Notes under the pieces: generated by a model
Databases searched by the model: none
The model's input: only the letters and a program-made list of their open reading frames with translations
Told to the model about the DNA's origin: nothing
Origin: Lachnospiraceae bacterium
GTDB lineage: Bacteria; Bacillota_A; Clostridia; Lachnospirales; Lachnospiraceae
Length of the DNA: 7,082 nucleotides
Direction: 5' to 3'
Assembly: GCA_004556565.1 (NCBI GenBank)
Contig: SFGN01000096.1
Location: 1-7,082, forward strand
Shown here: one piece after another, positions 1 to 5,262 of the stretch
Position numbering within the stretch: the first letter of the stretch is position 1
Layout: each line of letters begins with the position of its first letter
Made by a program: the position numbers and the translations under genes

Positions 1-3
1 CAT
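1..3 (-). CDS. Start of a leftward gene, probably DicB/Kil-type division inhibitor (only the start codon is in the window)
   Basis: Only the ATG (CAT on the plus strand at 1-3) is inside the window, so the product cannot be read. It is preceded on the minus strand by a GAGG ribosome site at 15-12, eight bases from the ATG, so a translated gene very probably begins here. The gene lies downstream of a DicF RNA on the same strand. In the K-12 Qin prophage the gene after dicF is dicB, whose product works with MinC to block FtsZ ring formation. DicB is inferred from that order and from recalled similarity of the leader; a different small Kil-type protein is possible. Confidence 0.45.
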
Positions 4-20
4 TATCGCGTCCTCAACAA

Positions 21-168
21 TGAATTTTGTGATGCAGTGCCTGGTGCCTCCAGGTGACGTTAACCAGTTAACAATTAACGCCGGATACAGAGAATCCACC
101 CATAACACTGTTTTTGGTTTTAACTGTTCCGCGTGCGCATAGCCGCATTCACCGCATCACAAAATTCA
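21..168 (-). repeat. Long-range inverted repeat in the leader of the edge gene
   Basis: TGAATTTTGTGATGC at 21-35 is repeated exactly, in inverted orientation, at 154-168. With one mismatch the match continues for three more bases on the inner side. On the leftward transcript the first arm lies just after the DicF T-run and the second ends about five bases before the GAGG ribosome site. Pairing would close a loop of 118 bases and could affect ribosome access. A smaller stem, CCTGG at 40-44 with CCAGG at 50-54, lies inside, as do two GTTAAC palindromes near 59-72. The function is inferred only. Confidence 0.55.
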
Positions 169-172
169 CTTT

Positions 173-215
173 AAAAAGGGCGGCAGAGCAGCCACGGAGT
201 AAAACTGATACCGCC
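173..215 (-). terminator. Rho-independent terminator forming the 3' part of DicF
   Basis: On the minus strand GGCGG (215-211) can pair with CCGCC (183-179), extended by U-G and A-U pairs, and the stem is followed by TTTTT at 177-173. This is the known 3' end of DicF. Transcription must sometimes read through it to express the gene at the window edge. Confidence 0.75.
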
Positions 216-230
216 AAACGTCACCAGAAA
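178..230 (-). ncRNA. dicF: DicF small regulatory RNA
   Basis: The minus strand from 230 to 178 reads as the 53-nt DicF RNA. It begins TTTCTGGTGACGTTTGGCGG and ends CTGCTCTGCCGCCC, followed by five T residues. As recalled, it differs from the K-12 Qin copy by about one base (GTGGC for GTGAC). DicF is cut from a longer dicB-operon transcript by RNase E and RNase III, binds Hfq, and base-pairs with the ftsZ translation start to block cell division. It also affects metabolic mRNAs such as xylR and pykA. Here it is on the same strand as the DUF1391 gene and the edge gene, so it is probably released from the leftward transcript starting near 820. Confidence 0.9.
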
Positions 231-492
231 ATTGATAGCAGAGGGCGTTGTAGCGAAGTTGTCACTTAAGCGTATGGTCAACCTGACAACCCGGTGTCCT
301 CAATGGGGGAAGGAATAACCCCGCCATACTTACCGCCGCGCCATTTCGCGGATTGCCACAACCAGAAGCGCACGGTCGAAGAAATTTAACGACAAGACTT
401 ATATGCAAAGGGATCTCGCCGTGCGCTTTCGTGTTATGCCCTGACTTTTCAGGGTAAATTAACCTGTGGAAACCTGTTTTTACTGGCGCTAA
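231..492 (-). other. Transcribed spacer between the DUF1391 gene and DicF, no convincing gene
   Basis: No well-supported reading frame is visible. In Qin and Rac a second small protein (YdfB/YdaG) follows the DUF1391 gene, but nothing like it is seen here. Two hairpins are visible: CCCTGA/TCAGGG with a four-base loop at 439-454, and GTTGTCA (258-264) pairing with TGACAAC (284-290) just upstream of DicF. The second is placed where RNase processing of the DicF precursor could occur. A short minus-strand frame with a TTG start and no ribosome site stops at about 330. Its neighbour in another frame would continue it if one G were absent, so a decayed gene is possible. Confidence 0.4.
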
Positions 493-502
493 TCAGTTAG
501 CG
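487..502 (-). repeat. Perfect hairpin at the stop codon of the DUF1391 gene
   Basis: CGCTAA (487-492) and TTAGCG (497-502) form a six-pair stem with a four-base loop that contains the stop codon. No T-run follows on either strand, so it is a weak terminator at best. It may instead stabilise the 3' end of the message. Confidence 0.4.
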
Positions 503-645
503 TTTCTGGCTAACCAGCGATGCGCGGCAGCTTCGGTTTTAAACGTTTTACTTTTGGTATACGTCATCGCGGTAAACGTGCCGTCCTGATTGGGAAACAC
601 GCCACATACCAGAGATTCGTTGTTGCCAAGCTCGATAGTATCCAT
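493..645 (-). CDS. ydfA: DUF1391 small prophage protein, YdfA/YdaF-like
   Basis: This 50-residue protein begins MDTIELGNNESLV and has the family core GVFPNQDGTFTAMTYTKSKT, ending in a RWLARN tail. It looks almost identical to YdfA of Qin and YdaF of Rac, which are about 50 residues. The start at 645 is chosen over an upstream ATG (732) because GAGGT lies six bases before it and the family begins MDTI. There is no signal peptide or membrane segment. The fold is probably a small beta-rich domain that reads numbers or text-like input in no known way, and no function is established for the family. It is the first gene of the leftward transcript, behind a leader of about 175 bases, so it should be expressed with DicF when the repressor is lost. 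Confidence 0.85.
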   Translation of the reverse strand: MDTIELGNNESLVCGVFPNQDGTFTAMTYTKSKTFKTEAAAHRWLARNAN

Positions 646-826
646 GCTGACCTCATTTCCCCTTAACGCTGGGGTAGCGGAACTAAAAACCTGCTGCGCT
701 GTTATACAAAGTGTTCCCGCCGTCATGTTCATACGCCTCGGGCTGGCTACTTAATCCCTGACCACTGCCGGGTAACTCTAGGTATTGCCCTGTATTGTGT
801 GGGACGGGATGGGTTGGTATGGGAAA

Positions 827-855
827 ACTATAGGAAATGCCTAATTGCCTGTCAA
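827..855 (-). promoter_or_regulatory. Leftward early promoter (PL-like)
   Basis: The minus strand has a perfect -35 box TTGACA (855-850), a 17-base spacer and TATAGT (832-827), a near-consensus sigma-70 promoter with a start expected near 820. Operator 831-843 fills the spacer and touches the -10 box, and operator 856-868 abuts the -35 box. Repressor binding should shut it off completely. It would drive the DUF1391 gene, DicF and the gene at the left edge. Confidence 0.85.
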
Positions 856-887
856 TAGGCTGCGCCTAATGATTTGGGTGCGACCTA
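831..887. promoter_or_regulatory. Left operator cluster, three TAGG-N5-CCTA sites
   Basis: There are three 13-bp dyads: 831-843 (TAGG AAATG CCTA), 856-868 (TAGG CTGCG CCTA) and 875-887 (TGGG TGCGA CCTA, one change). Their centres are 25 and 19 bp apart. The same motif occurs three times in the repressor/ydaS intergenic region, so both clusters are probably bound by the same repressor and by its Cro-like partner. A partial copy, TAGG TATTG CCCT at 779-791, lies 52 bp from the first site and may be a vestige. Confidence 0.8.
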
Positions 888-927
888 ATAGGTGATGGTT
901 TGTGGGAGAGGTAGTAGGAGTTAACTA

Positions 928-949
928 ACGGGAACTAGGAATTTCCCGT
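928..949 (-). terminator. Inverted repeat downstream of the repressor gene, possible weak terminator
   Basis: ACGGGAA (928-934) and TTCCCGT (943-949) are perfect seven-base arms around an eight-base loop, 15 bases past the repressor stop codon. Only TTAGTTAAC follows on the minus strand, not a T-run, so termination would be inefficient. The loop contains TAGG, giving a half-match to the operator motif. Confidence 0.4.
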
Positions 950-963
950 CGGACCATATAAGT

Positions 964-1440
964 TTAAGTTCCTGTCTTGGTGATGTTCTGGCTTTTCCGT
1001 TTTGATTCTTGATTTTTCAGATAGTTAGCTACCTTCATTTCCATTGCGGCAATGTAGGCGCGAACGTCATGATCAACCCAACTAGGCTCCGTAGCATTTC
1101 CAGATAAGAGGAAAGCCACAATTGCTCTTTTTTCATCAGAGGCGGCTTGATAAAGGCTGTTTATGTCTAAAAGTTCACTTTTTGTATCTGAAGTGGATGG
1201 GGTTGGTATGGGGTATTCGTTAAGCCCCCAATGCTCTGGACCAACCACATCAGAAAAGAAACGCCATAGTTCTGGAAGTTTGTCTTTACTTATCGAACCT
1301 TTCTTAATCCAGTCATGGATTGATGGTGGTTGGACTTTGAAATGACGTGCGATTTCCGCCTTTGATTTGACGGCTCCTGATGCAATTTTTTTGTTAATGG
1401 CCTGCTCTATCGCTCGGCCTAAGTCTTTACCACTAAGCAT
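964..1440 (-). CDS. RacR-like prophage repressor, helix-turn-helix, no protease domain
   Basis: This 158-residue protein, divergent from ydaS, sits where the phage repressor gene belongs. Residues 26-47 form a helix-turn-helix (SKAEIARHFKVQPPSIHDWI), with PPSIHDWIKKG as the recognition helix. A short Pro/Ser/Thr linker at about 77-86 leads to a helical C-terminal part, probably for oligomerisation. The S24 autocleavage domain of lambda CI is absent, so direct RecA-driven inactivation is not expected. Its length equals that of RacR of the Rac prophage as recalled, and the neighbours match, but sequence identity to RacR was not verified. GGAGAC lies nine bases before the ATG. The expected role is to hold both early promoters silent through the six TAGG-N5-CCTA sites and to control its own gene. 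Confidence 0.8.
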   Translation of the reverse strand: MLSGKDLGRAIEQAINKKIASGAVKSKAEIARHFKVQPPSIHDWIKKGSISKDKLPELWRFFSDVVGPEHWGLNEYPIPTPSTSDTKSELLDINSLYQAASDEKRAIVAFLLSGNATEPSWVDHDVRAYIAAMEMKVANYLKNQESKRKSQNITKTGT

Positions 1441-1469
1441 TGCTTAATAGTCTCCTATGCGCATCGCGT

Positions 1470-1533
1470 TAGGCAATCCCTACTCTCGAATCGTTAGGCA
1501 TAGCCTATTGACAATCACATTAGGCTAAGCCTA
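1470..1533. promoter_or_regulatory. Right operator cluster, three TAGG-N5-CCTA sites
   Basis: Three perfect-arm dyads lie between the divergent repressor and ydaS genes: 1470-1482 (N5 = CAATC), 1495-1507 (CATAG) and 1521-1533 (CTAAG). Centre spacings are 25 and 26 bp. The 1521-1533 site fills the spacer of the rightward promoter, and the 1495-1507 site abuts its -35 box. The site at 1470-1482 lies nearest the repressor start and is the natural candidate for repressor autoregulation. A degenerate fourth copy (1445-1457) overlaps the repressor ribosome site at the same 25-bp step. Confidence 0.85.
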
Positions 1534-1537
1534 ATAT
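1508..1537 (+). promoter_or_regulatory. Rightward early promoter (PR-like)
   Basis: TTGACA at 1508-1513 and TAATAT at 1532-1537 with an 18-base spacer give a strong sigma-70 promoter starting near 1544. It is buried between two operators. It should drive ydaS, ydaT and, by tight gene spacing, the whole replication module up to 5262. Confidence 0.8.
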
Positions 1538-1564
1538 TATTGTGTGTTTTTTGGAGTTCATTCG

Positions 1565-1888
1565 ATGAAAAAAGATAACTATTCATTCAAACGAGCTTGT
1601 GCTGTTGTCGGTGGGCAATCAGCAATGGCTAGGCTTTTAGGTGTATCTCCTCCAAGCGTAAATCAATGGATCAAAGGTGTACGTCAGTTGCCTGCTGAGA
1701 GATGTCCTGCGATTGAACGAGCAACAAAAGGTGGTGTCCTGTGTGAAGAACTTCGTCCTGATGTTGATTGGACATACTTACGACGCTCGTCATGTTATTC
1801 GCAGAATATGTCGATGAAGCAACCAAATGACGAAAACGATCATACCCGAAGCATCAAGAGGCAAATGATTCATGAAAATCAAACATGA
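1565..1888 (+). CDS. ydaS: YdaS-like Cro-type DNA-binding protein
   Basis: This 107-residue protein starts at the ATG at 1565, with GGAG eight bases upstream. A GTG at 1544 is in frame but would sit at the transcription start, so it is rejected. Residues 18-37 form a helix-turn-helix, and the PPSVNQWIKG recognition helix nearly matches that of the divergent repressor. The family signature LPAERCPAIERAT follows. YdaS of Rac is shorter (about 98 residues as recalled), and here the basic tail after residue 80 looks different and longer. YdaS and YdaT were described as toxins when overexpressed in K-12. Their place in the prophage argues instead for Cro and CII-like roles. Expected role: the first rightward gene product, competing with the repressor at shared operators to commit to lytic growth. 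Confidence 0.88.
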   Translation: MKKDNYSFKRACAVVGGQSAMARLLGVSPPSVNQWIKGVRQLPAERCPAIERATKGGVLCEELRPDVDWTYLRRSSCYSQNMSMKQPNDENDHTRSIKRQMIHENQT

Positions 1889-2297
1889 GCACATCCGCAT
1901 GGCGATGAATGCCTGGGCATATCCTGATGGTGAGAAAGTTCCTGCAGCTGAAATAGCCCGGACTTATTTCGAACTGGGGATGACGTTCCCGGAACTGTAC
2001 GACGACAGCCATCCGGAAGCCCTGGCTCGTAATACCCAGAAAATTTTCCGTTGGCTGGATAAAGACACCCCTGATGCTGTTGAAAAAATGCAGGCTCTGT
2101 TACCGGCGATCGAAAAGGCAATGCCGCCTCTGCTGGTGGCCCGTATGCGCAGCCACAGTTCTGAATATTACCGTGAGATCGTCGAACGGAGGGATCGGCT
2201 GGTGAAGGATGTCGATGATTTTGTTGCGTCAGCGGTTGTTTTGTATGACCAGATGAATCGCGGCGGCCCGGCAGGGAATGCTGTGGTGATGCACTAA
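1872..2297 (+). CDS. ydaT: YdaT-like prophage regulator (CII position)
   Basis: This 141-residue protein begins MKIKHEHIRMAMNAW and ends GGPAGNAVVMH, a near-copy of YdaT of Rac. It overlaps the end of ydaS by 17 bases, so the two are translationally linked. A GAGG at 1858-1861 serves the ATG. The YdaT family has an N-terminal helical DNA-binding-like region, here about 1-65 with KIFRWLDKD resembling a recognition helix. A charged helical C-terminal part follows, about 85-130. Overexpressed YdaT blocks division and growth in K-12, which led to its name as a toxin. Its gene position matches lambda cII, and a role as a transcription regulator has been argued. No membrane segment is present. Confidence 0.88.
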   Translation: MKIKHEHIRMAMNAWAYPDGEKVPAAEIARTYFELGMTFPELYDDSHPEALARNTQKIFRWLDKDTPDAVEKMQALLPAIEKAMPPLLVARMRSHSSEYYREIVERRDRLVKDVDDFVASAVVLYDQMNRGGPAGNAVVMH

Positions 2298-2319
2298 AAG
2301 CACGGTGTTCGGGGGTTTT

Positions 2320-3288
2320 ATGAGCAGCAAGCTTCATGGTCTTGTCTGGGAAGGGTGCGCCTTCACCGGCATGATCTTATCCAGGGTGGCGGTTATGGCC
2401 CGTCTTGCAGACTACAGCAATGACGAGGGCGTGTCATGGCCTGCCATTGAAACTATCCGGCGTCAGATCGGTGCAAGAAGTGAATCCACCGTTAAATCTG
2501 CTATTGCAGAACTGGCGAAAGAGGGCTGGCTGACGAAGGAAGAGCGTAAGGTCGGTGGGCGTAACGTAAGCAATATCTATCGGCTTAATGTGGAAAAACT
2601 CGAAGCAGCTGCAACTGCGGCGCGTGAGGCATATAAACCGAAAAGAAAAATTAGCCCGGCAAAAAATGACCCGTTAACAGTTGACCCGTCAAATATTGAC
2701 CCCTCAACGGTTGACCCGTCAAATTTTGATGGATCAACGGTTGATAAAAAACTGCCGATTAGGGGGGCGATGATTGACCCCGATCCGTCAGTATCAAAAC
2801 CTGATCCGTCAGATAAAAGATCTTCTTGTCCGGACGTTTCACTGCCGGACGAAAAACAATCATCACCAGTTGAGCGATTTCTGGAGAAACACCCGGATGC
2901 GCATACCTGGAATGTACCGAAGCGACAGTGGGGTACCCGTGAGGATGTCGCCTGTGCGCAGTGGATTTGGGGACGGGTTGTGGCGTTGTATGAACAGGCC
3001 GCCAGTGATGATGGTGAGGTGTCACGCCCCAGAGAACCTAACTGGACGACCTGGGCGAATGATGTGCGCATGATGCGTATGCTGGATGGACGTAGTCACC
3101 GGCAGATTTGTGAAATGTTTGGGCGTGTCCAGCGGGATTCGTTCTGGGTAAAAAACATCATGAGTCCGGCAAAACTCCGGGAAAAATGGGATGAACTGGT
3201 TATCCGCCTGGGGCGTTCGCCCGCGCAGCGTTGCGTAAATCACATTTCTGAACCGGACACTGAAATACCGCCTGGATTCAGGGGGTGA
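2320..3288 (+). CDS. Phage O-like replication initiator with winged helix
   Basis: This 322-residue protein probably starts at ATG 2320 (MSSKLHGLVWEG), with a run of five G bases ending four bases upstream. The in-frame GTG at 2305 is less likely. Residues 20-95 form a winged helix, with the GARSESTVKSAIAELAKEGW helix-turn-helix typical of phage origin-binding proteins. Residues 117-142 are five DPSxx-type pentapeptide repeats, encoded by the 15-bp tandem repeats of the putative origin. The C-terminal part (about 240-300, PNWTTWANDVRMMR and SPAKLREKWD) matches the DnaT/replication-protein module found in many enterobacterial prophage initiators. As in lambda, the protein should bind repeats inside its own gene and recruit the helicase loader encoded next, seven bases downstream. 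Confidence 0.85.
   Translation: MSSKLHGLVWEGCAFTGMILSRVAVMARLADYSNDEGVSWPAIETIRRQIGARSESTVKSAIAELAKEGWLTKEERKVGGRNVSNIYRLNVEKLEAAATAAREAYKPKRKISPAKNDPLTVDPSNIDPSTVDPSNFDGSTVDKKLPIRGAMIDPDPSVSKPDPSDKRSSCPDVSLPDEKQSSPVERFLEKHPDAHTWNVPKRQWGTREDVACAQWIWGRVVALYEQAASDDGEVSRPREPNWTTWANDVRMMRMLDGRSHRQICEMFGRVQRDSFWVKNIMSPAKLREKWDELVIRLGRSPAQRCVNHISEPDTEIPPGFRG
2666..2742 (+). repeat. Five 15-bp tandem repeats (iterons), probable phage replication origin
   Basis: Five contiguous 15-bp units fill 2668-2742: GACCCGTTAACAGTT, GACCCGTCAAATATT, GACCCCTCAACGGTT, GACCCGTCAAATTTT and GATGGATCAACGGTT. Each junction makes a dyad of the form TTGAC-NN-GTCAA, starting at 2666, 2681, 2696, 2711 and 2726. The copies at 2681 and 2711 are perfect. 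The copy at 2726 (TTGAT-GG-ATCAA) has changes in both arms that keep the symmetry, which suggests selection on DNA and not only on the peptide. A-rich stretches flank both sides (2636-2667 and 2742-2751), and a further pair, GATCCGTCAG, lies at 2782-2791 and 2803-2812. The layout copies the lambda origin within gene O. Confidence 0.7.
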
Positions 3289-3294
3289 CGTGGC

Positions 3295-4041
3295 ATGAAA
3301 AACATTGCGGCAGCCGGGGTTCTTGAACGTATTCGCAGACTTGCACCACAGGGGGCGGTTCCACCGTACCGGACGGTGGAGGAGTGGCGGGAATGGCAGC
3401 TTGCTGAAGGACGAAAACGCAGCGAGGAGATTAACCGCCAGAATCGCCAGTTGCGGGTGGAAAAAATCCTGAATCGTTCGGGCATCCAGCCTCTGCACAG
3501 CAAATGCTCGTTTGCGAATTATCAGGTGCAGAACGACGGGCAAAAACACGCGCTGAGCCAGGCAAAATCCATCGCTGACGAACTGATGACCGGGTGCACG
3601 AATTTTGTGTTCAGCGGTAAAACCGGCACCGGGAAAAATCACCTTGCAGCGGCGATGGGCAACCGGCTGATGGCGAAGGGGAGCAGCGTGATTATCGTCA
3701 CCGTGTCTGACGTCATGAGTGTGTTGCATGACAGCTACGACAACGGCCAGTCCGGGGAAAAATTTTTACAGGAGCTTTGCGGGGTTGATTTGCTGGTCCT
3801 GGATGAAATAGGCGTTCAGCGTGAGACGAAAAACGAGCAGGTGGTATTACACCAGATAATTGATCGCCGGACAGCATCACTGTGCAGTGTCGGGATGTTA
3901 ACAAACCTGAATCATGCCGCAATGAGTACACTTCTTGGTGAGAGGATTATGGACCGCATGACCATGAACGGTGGTCGATGGGTGACGTTTAACTGGGATA
4001 GCTGGCGTCCAAATGTCAGCAATATGAGGGTTGTGAAGTAA
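3295..4041 (+). CDS. ydaV: DnaC-like helicase loader ATPase, YdaV-like
   Basis: This 248-residue AAA+ ATPase has the same length as YdaV of Rac and is highly similar as recalled. It has an N-terminal helicase-binding region (about 1-75), Walker A GKTGTGKNH at 108-116 and Walker B LLVLDEIG at 166-173. It also has sensor I (LTNLN, 202-206) and a box VII arginine stretch (GERIMDRM, 215-222). Asn after the Walker lysine, instead of Thr or Ser, is also found in host DnaC. The C-terminus RWVTFNWDSWRPNV is a family mark. It should load host DnaB helicase onto the melted phage origin, handed over by the initiator encoded just upstream. The gap between the two genes is six bases. Confidence 0.93.
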   Translation: MKNIAAAGVLERIRRLAPQGAVPPYRTVEEWREWQLAEGRKRSEEINRQNRQLRVEKILNRSGIQPLHSKCSFANYQVQNDGQKHALSQAKSIADELMTGCTNFVFSGKTGTGKNHLAAAMGNRLMAKGSSVIIVTVSDVMSVLHDSYDNGQSGEKFLQELCGVDLLVLDEIGVQRETKNEQVVLHQIIDRRTASLCSVGMLTNLNHAAMSTLLGERIMDRMTMNGGRWVTFNWDSWRPNVSNMRVVK

Positions 4042-4062
4042 TTTTGTCCGGAGGAAATTTTA

Positions 4063-4833
4063 ATGGAAACCGTATCTGACGCACTGAAAGCACTGAAAAA
4101 AGCCTCTTCACATGTGGTGGCAGCTCGCCTTGGAATCAGTCGTGAAGAGGCTGTCAACGAGCTGTGGGAACTCAAAAGAAATGGCGTCGTTGATAAAACT
4201 GGTCACACCTGGTTTCTGGCTGGCGAAGGTGAATCCCGGGTAACCGAAGAGCGGCCAGTAAAATCTGAAGCACAGGATATGCTGACCGGGGAGGTCGAAC
4301 AAAAAGTTACCGCAGACATGATGATTGAGTTTATCGGTCAGGATGGGGCTAAAACGTGTGAGGAACTGGCGGGTAAGTTCGGTGTCAGTACTCGCAAGGT
4401 TGCTTCCACGCTGGCGGTGGTAACCGCAACGGGGCGGCTGGCACGCGTTAATCAGAACGGTAAATTTCGTTACTGCATGCCGGGCGATAATTTACCAGCA
4501 GAGCCGAAAGCCGCGCTGGTAACGGAAAGTGATGGTAAGGCCTTTCCTCAGCCAGCAGGTGCTGCGTTACCAGTCCGGGAAGCCGCAACACAGGAAGAAA
4601 TTAAAACAGAAACTGTGGCGGACATTGTGCAGCCGTTGCCATCGTTTACCGAAACGCAAGCAGATGAGCTGATTTTTCCGTCCCTTCGCAGGGCAAACCT
4701 GGCGCTGCGCAGGGCGAAAAGTGATGTTCAGAAGTGGGAGCGAGTCTGCGCCGCGCTGCGGGAGCTGAACAAGCACCGGGATATTGTTCGACAGATTACT
4801 GATTCTTCCCGCCGTGTTGTATCGGAAAAGTGA
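4063..4833 (+). CDS. DUF1627 prophage protein, tandem winged helices
   Basis: This 256-residue protein starts at ATG 4063 with a strong GGAGG eight bases upstream. It reads as the DUF1627 family common beside DnaC-like genes in E. coli prophages. The first winged-helix-like unit is at about 1-53 (ALKKASSHVVAARLGISREE, then a VVDKTGHTWFL wing). The second is at about 83-140 (FIGQDGAKTCEELAGKFGVS, then GRLARVNQNGKFRYC). A Pro/Ala/Glu-rich linker (about 142-200) leads to a basic helical tail (LRRANLALRRAKSDVQKWERV) likely to form a coiled coil. No catalytic motif is visible. DNA binding is inferred from fold-like patterns and the function is unknown. It lies in the replication operon, and its stop codon is 15 bases before the next start. 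Confidence 0.8.
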   Translation: METVSDALKALKKASSHVVAARLGISREEAVNELWELKRNGVVDKTGHTWFLAGEGESRVTEERPVKSEAQDMLTGEVEQKVTADMMIEFIGQDGAKTCEELAGKFGVSTRKVASTLAVVTATGRLARVNQNGKFRYCMPGDNLPAEPKAALVTESDGKAFPQPAGAALPVREAATQEEIKTETVADIVQPLPSFTETQADELIFPSLRRANLALRRAKSDVQKWERVCAALRELNKHRDIVRQITDSSRRVVSEK

Positions 4834-4848
4834 TTGCCGGAGGCGCTT

Positions 4849-5262
4849 ATGGCAAAAGTATTTACACAGGAAGAGCGGGAAAAAATTAAAGGGCAGGTTG
4901 TTGAGCTAGTACGCCGGAGTGGGCGCGAGACGTTACGGCAACTGGAAGCCAAGACAGGTGCGACAAGATATCTGATGAGCGTTCTTGCCAGAGAGCTGGT
5001 TGCCAGTGGCGATGTATACAACTCTGGTTACGGGTTATTCCCATCTGAACAGGCTCGTAAGGACTGGCAAAACGCCCGCAAAAAACTATCGAGGGCAAAA
5101 CTGAAGAAACCGGTTGTGGTTGATCCTGACCTTATCTGGTCATTACCAGACGGAGAAATACGCCGCTATGACAGGCAATTGAACATAATTTGTAGTGAGT
5201 GCCGTAACAGTGAAGTGATGCAGCGAGTTTTGATATTTTACACAGGAGTAATGATGGAATAG
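4849..5262 (+). CDS. DUF977 family winged-helix protein
   Basis: This 137-residue protein starts at ATG 4849, with GGAGG five bases upstream. The in-frame TTG at 4834 is discarded. Residues 5-65 look like a winged helix (QVVELVRRSGRETLRQLEAKTGATRYLMSVLARELVASGDVY), followed by a basic stretch (ARKKLSRAKLKKPVVV) and ICSECRNSEVMQRVL with two cysteines spaced CxxC. It is recognised as the DUF977 family found beside DUF1627 genes in lambdoid prophages. The last residues (IFYTGVMME) coincide with a shift to AT-rich DNA, and the final MME lies behind an AGGAG. The native C-terminus may therefore have been replaced at a recombination junction. Function is unknown; a DNA-binding role is inferred. Confidence 0.8.
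   Translation: MAKVFTQEEREKIKGQVVELVRRSGRETLRQLEAKTGATRYLMSVLARELVASGDVYNSGYGLFPSEQARKDWQNARKKLSRAKLKKPVVVDPDLIWSLPDGEIRRYDRQLNIICSECRNSEVMQRVLIFYTGVMME

Noticed and set aside
178..296. Minus-strand frame over DicF ending LLCRPF at the T-run
   Set aside because: No ATG and no ribosome site; DicF explains the conservation. K-12 is recalled to have a small annotated ORF (ydfC) overlapping dicF, but that alone does not support coding here.
733..960. Lambda N-type nut site (boxA/boxB) in the leftward leader
   Set aside because: No boxA-like sequence with an adjacent boxB hairpin was seen, and no N-like gene follows.
811..1211. 13-base direct repeat GGGTTGGTATGGG at 811-823 and 1199-1211
   Set aside because: One copy is in the leftward leader and the other inside the repressor linker codons; the motif is simple in composition and no further match surrounds it.
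1879..2337. 152-codon minus-strand frame antisense to ydaT
   Set aside because: It is the shadow of a strongly recognised gene; the translation is Pro/His/Ser-rich and has no ribosome site.
3616..3642. Walker A motif with Asn after the lysine in the helicase loader
   Set aside because: The same GKxGTGKNH sequence occurs in host DnaC, so it is normal for this family and not a defect.
3022..3729. 235-codon minus-strand frame across the initiator and helicase-loader genes
   Set aside because: It spans two genuine genes on the other strand, and its composition is that of an antisense frame (His/Arg/Pro-rich).
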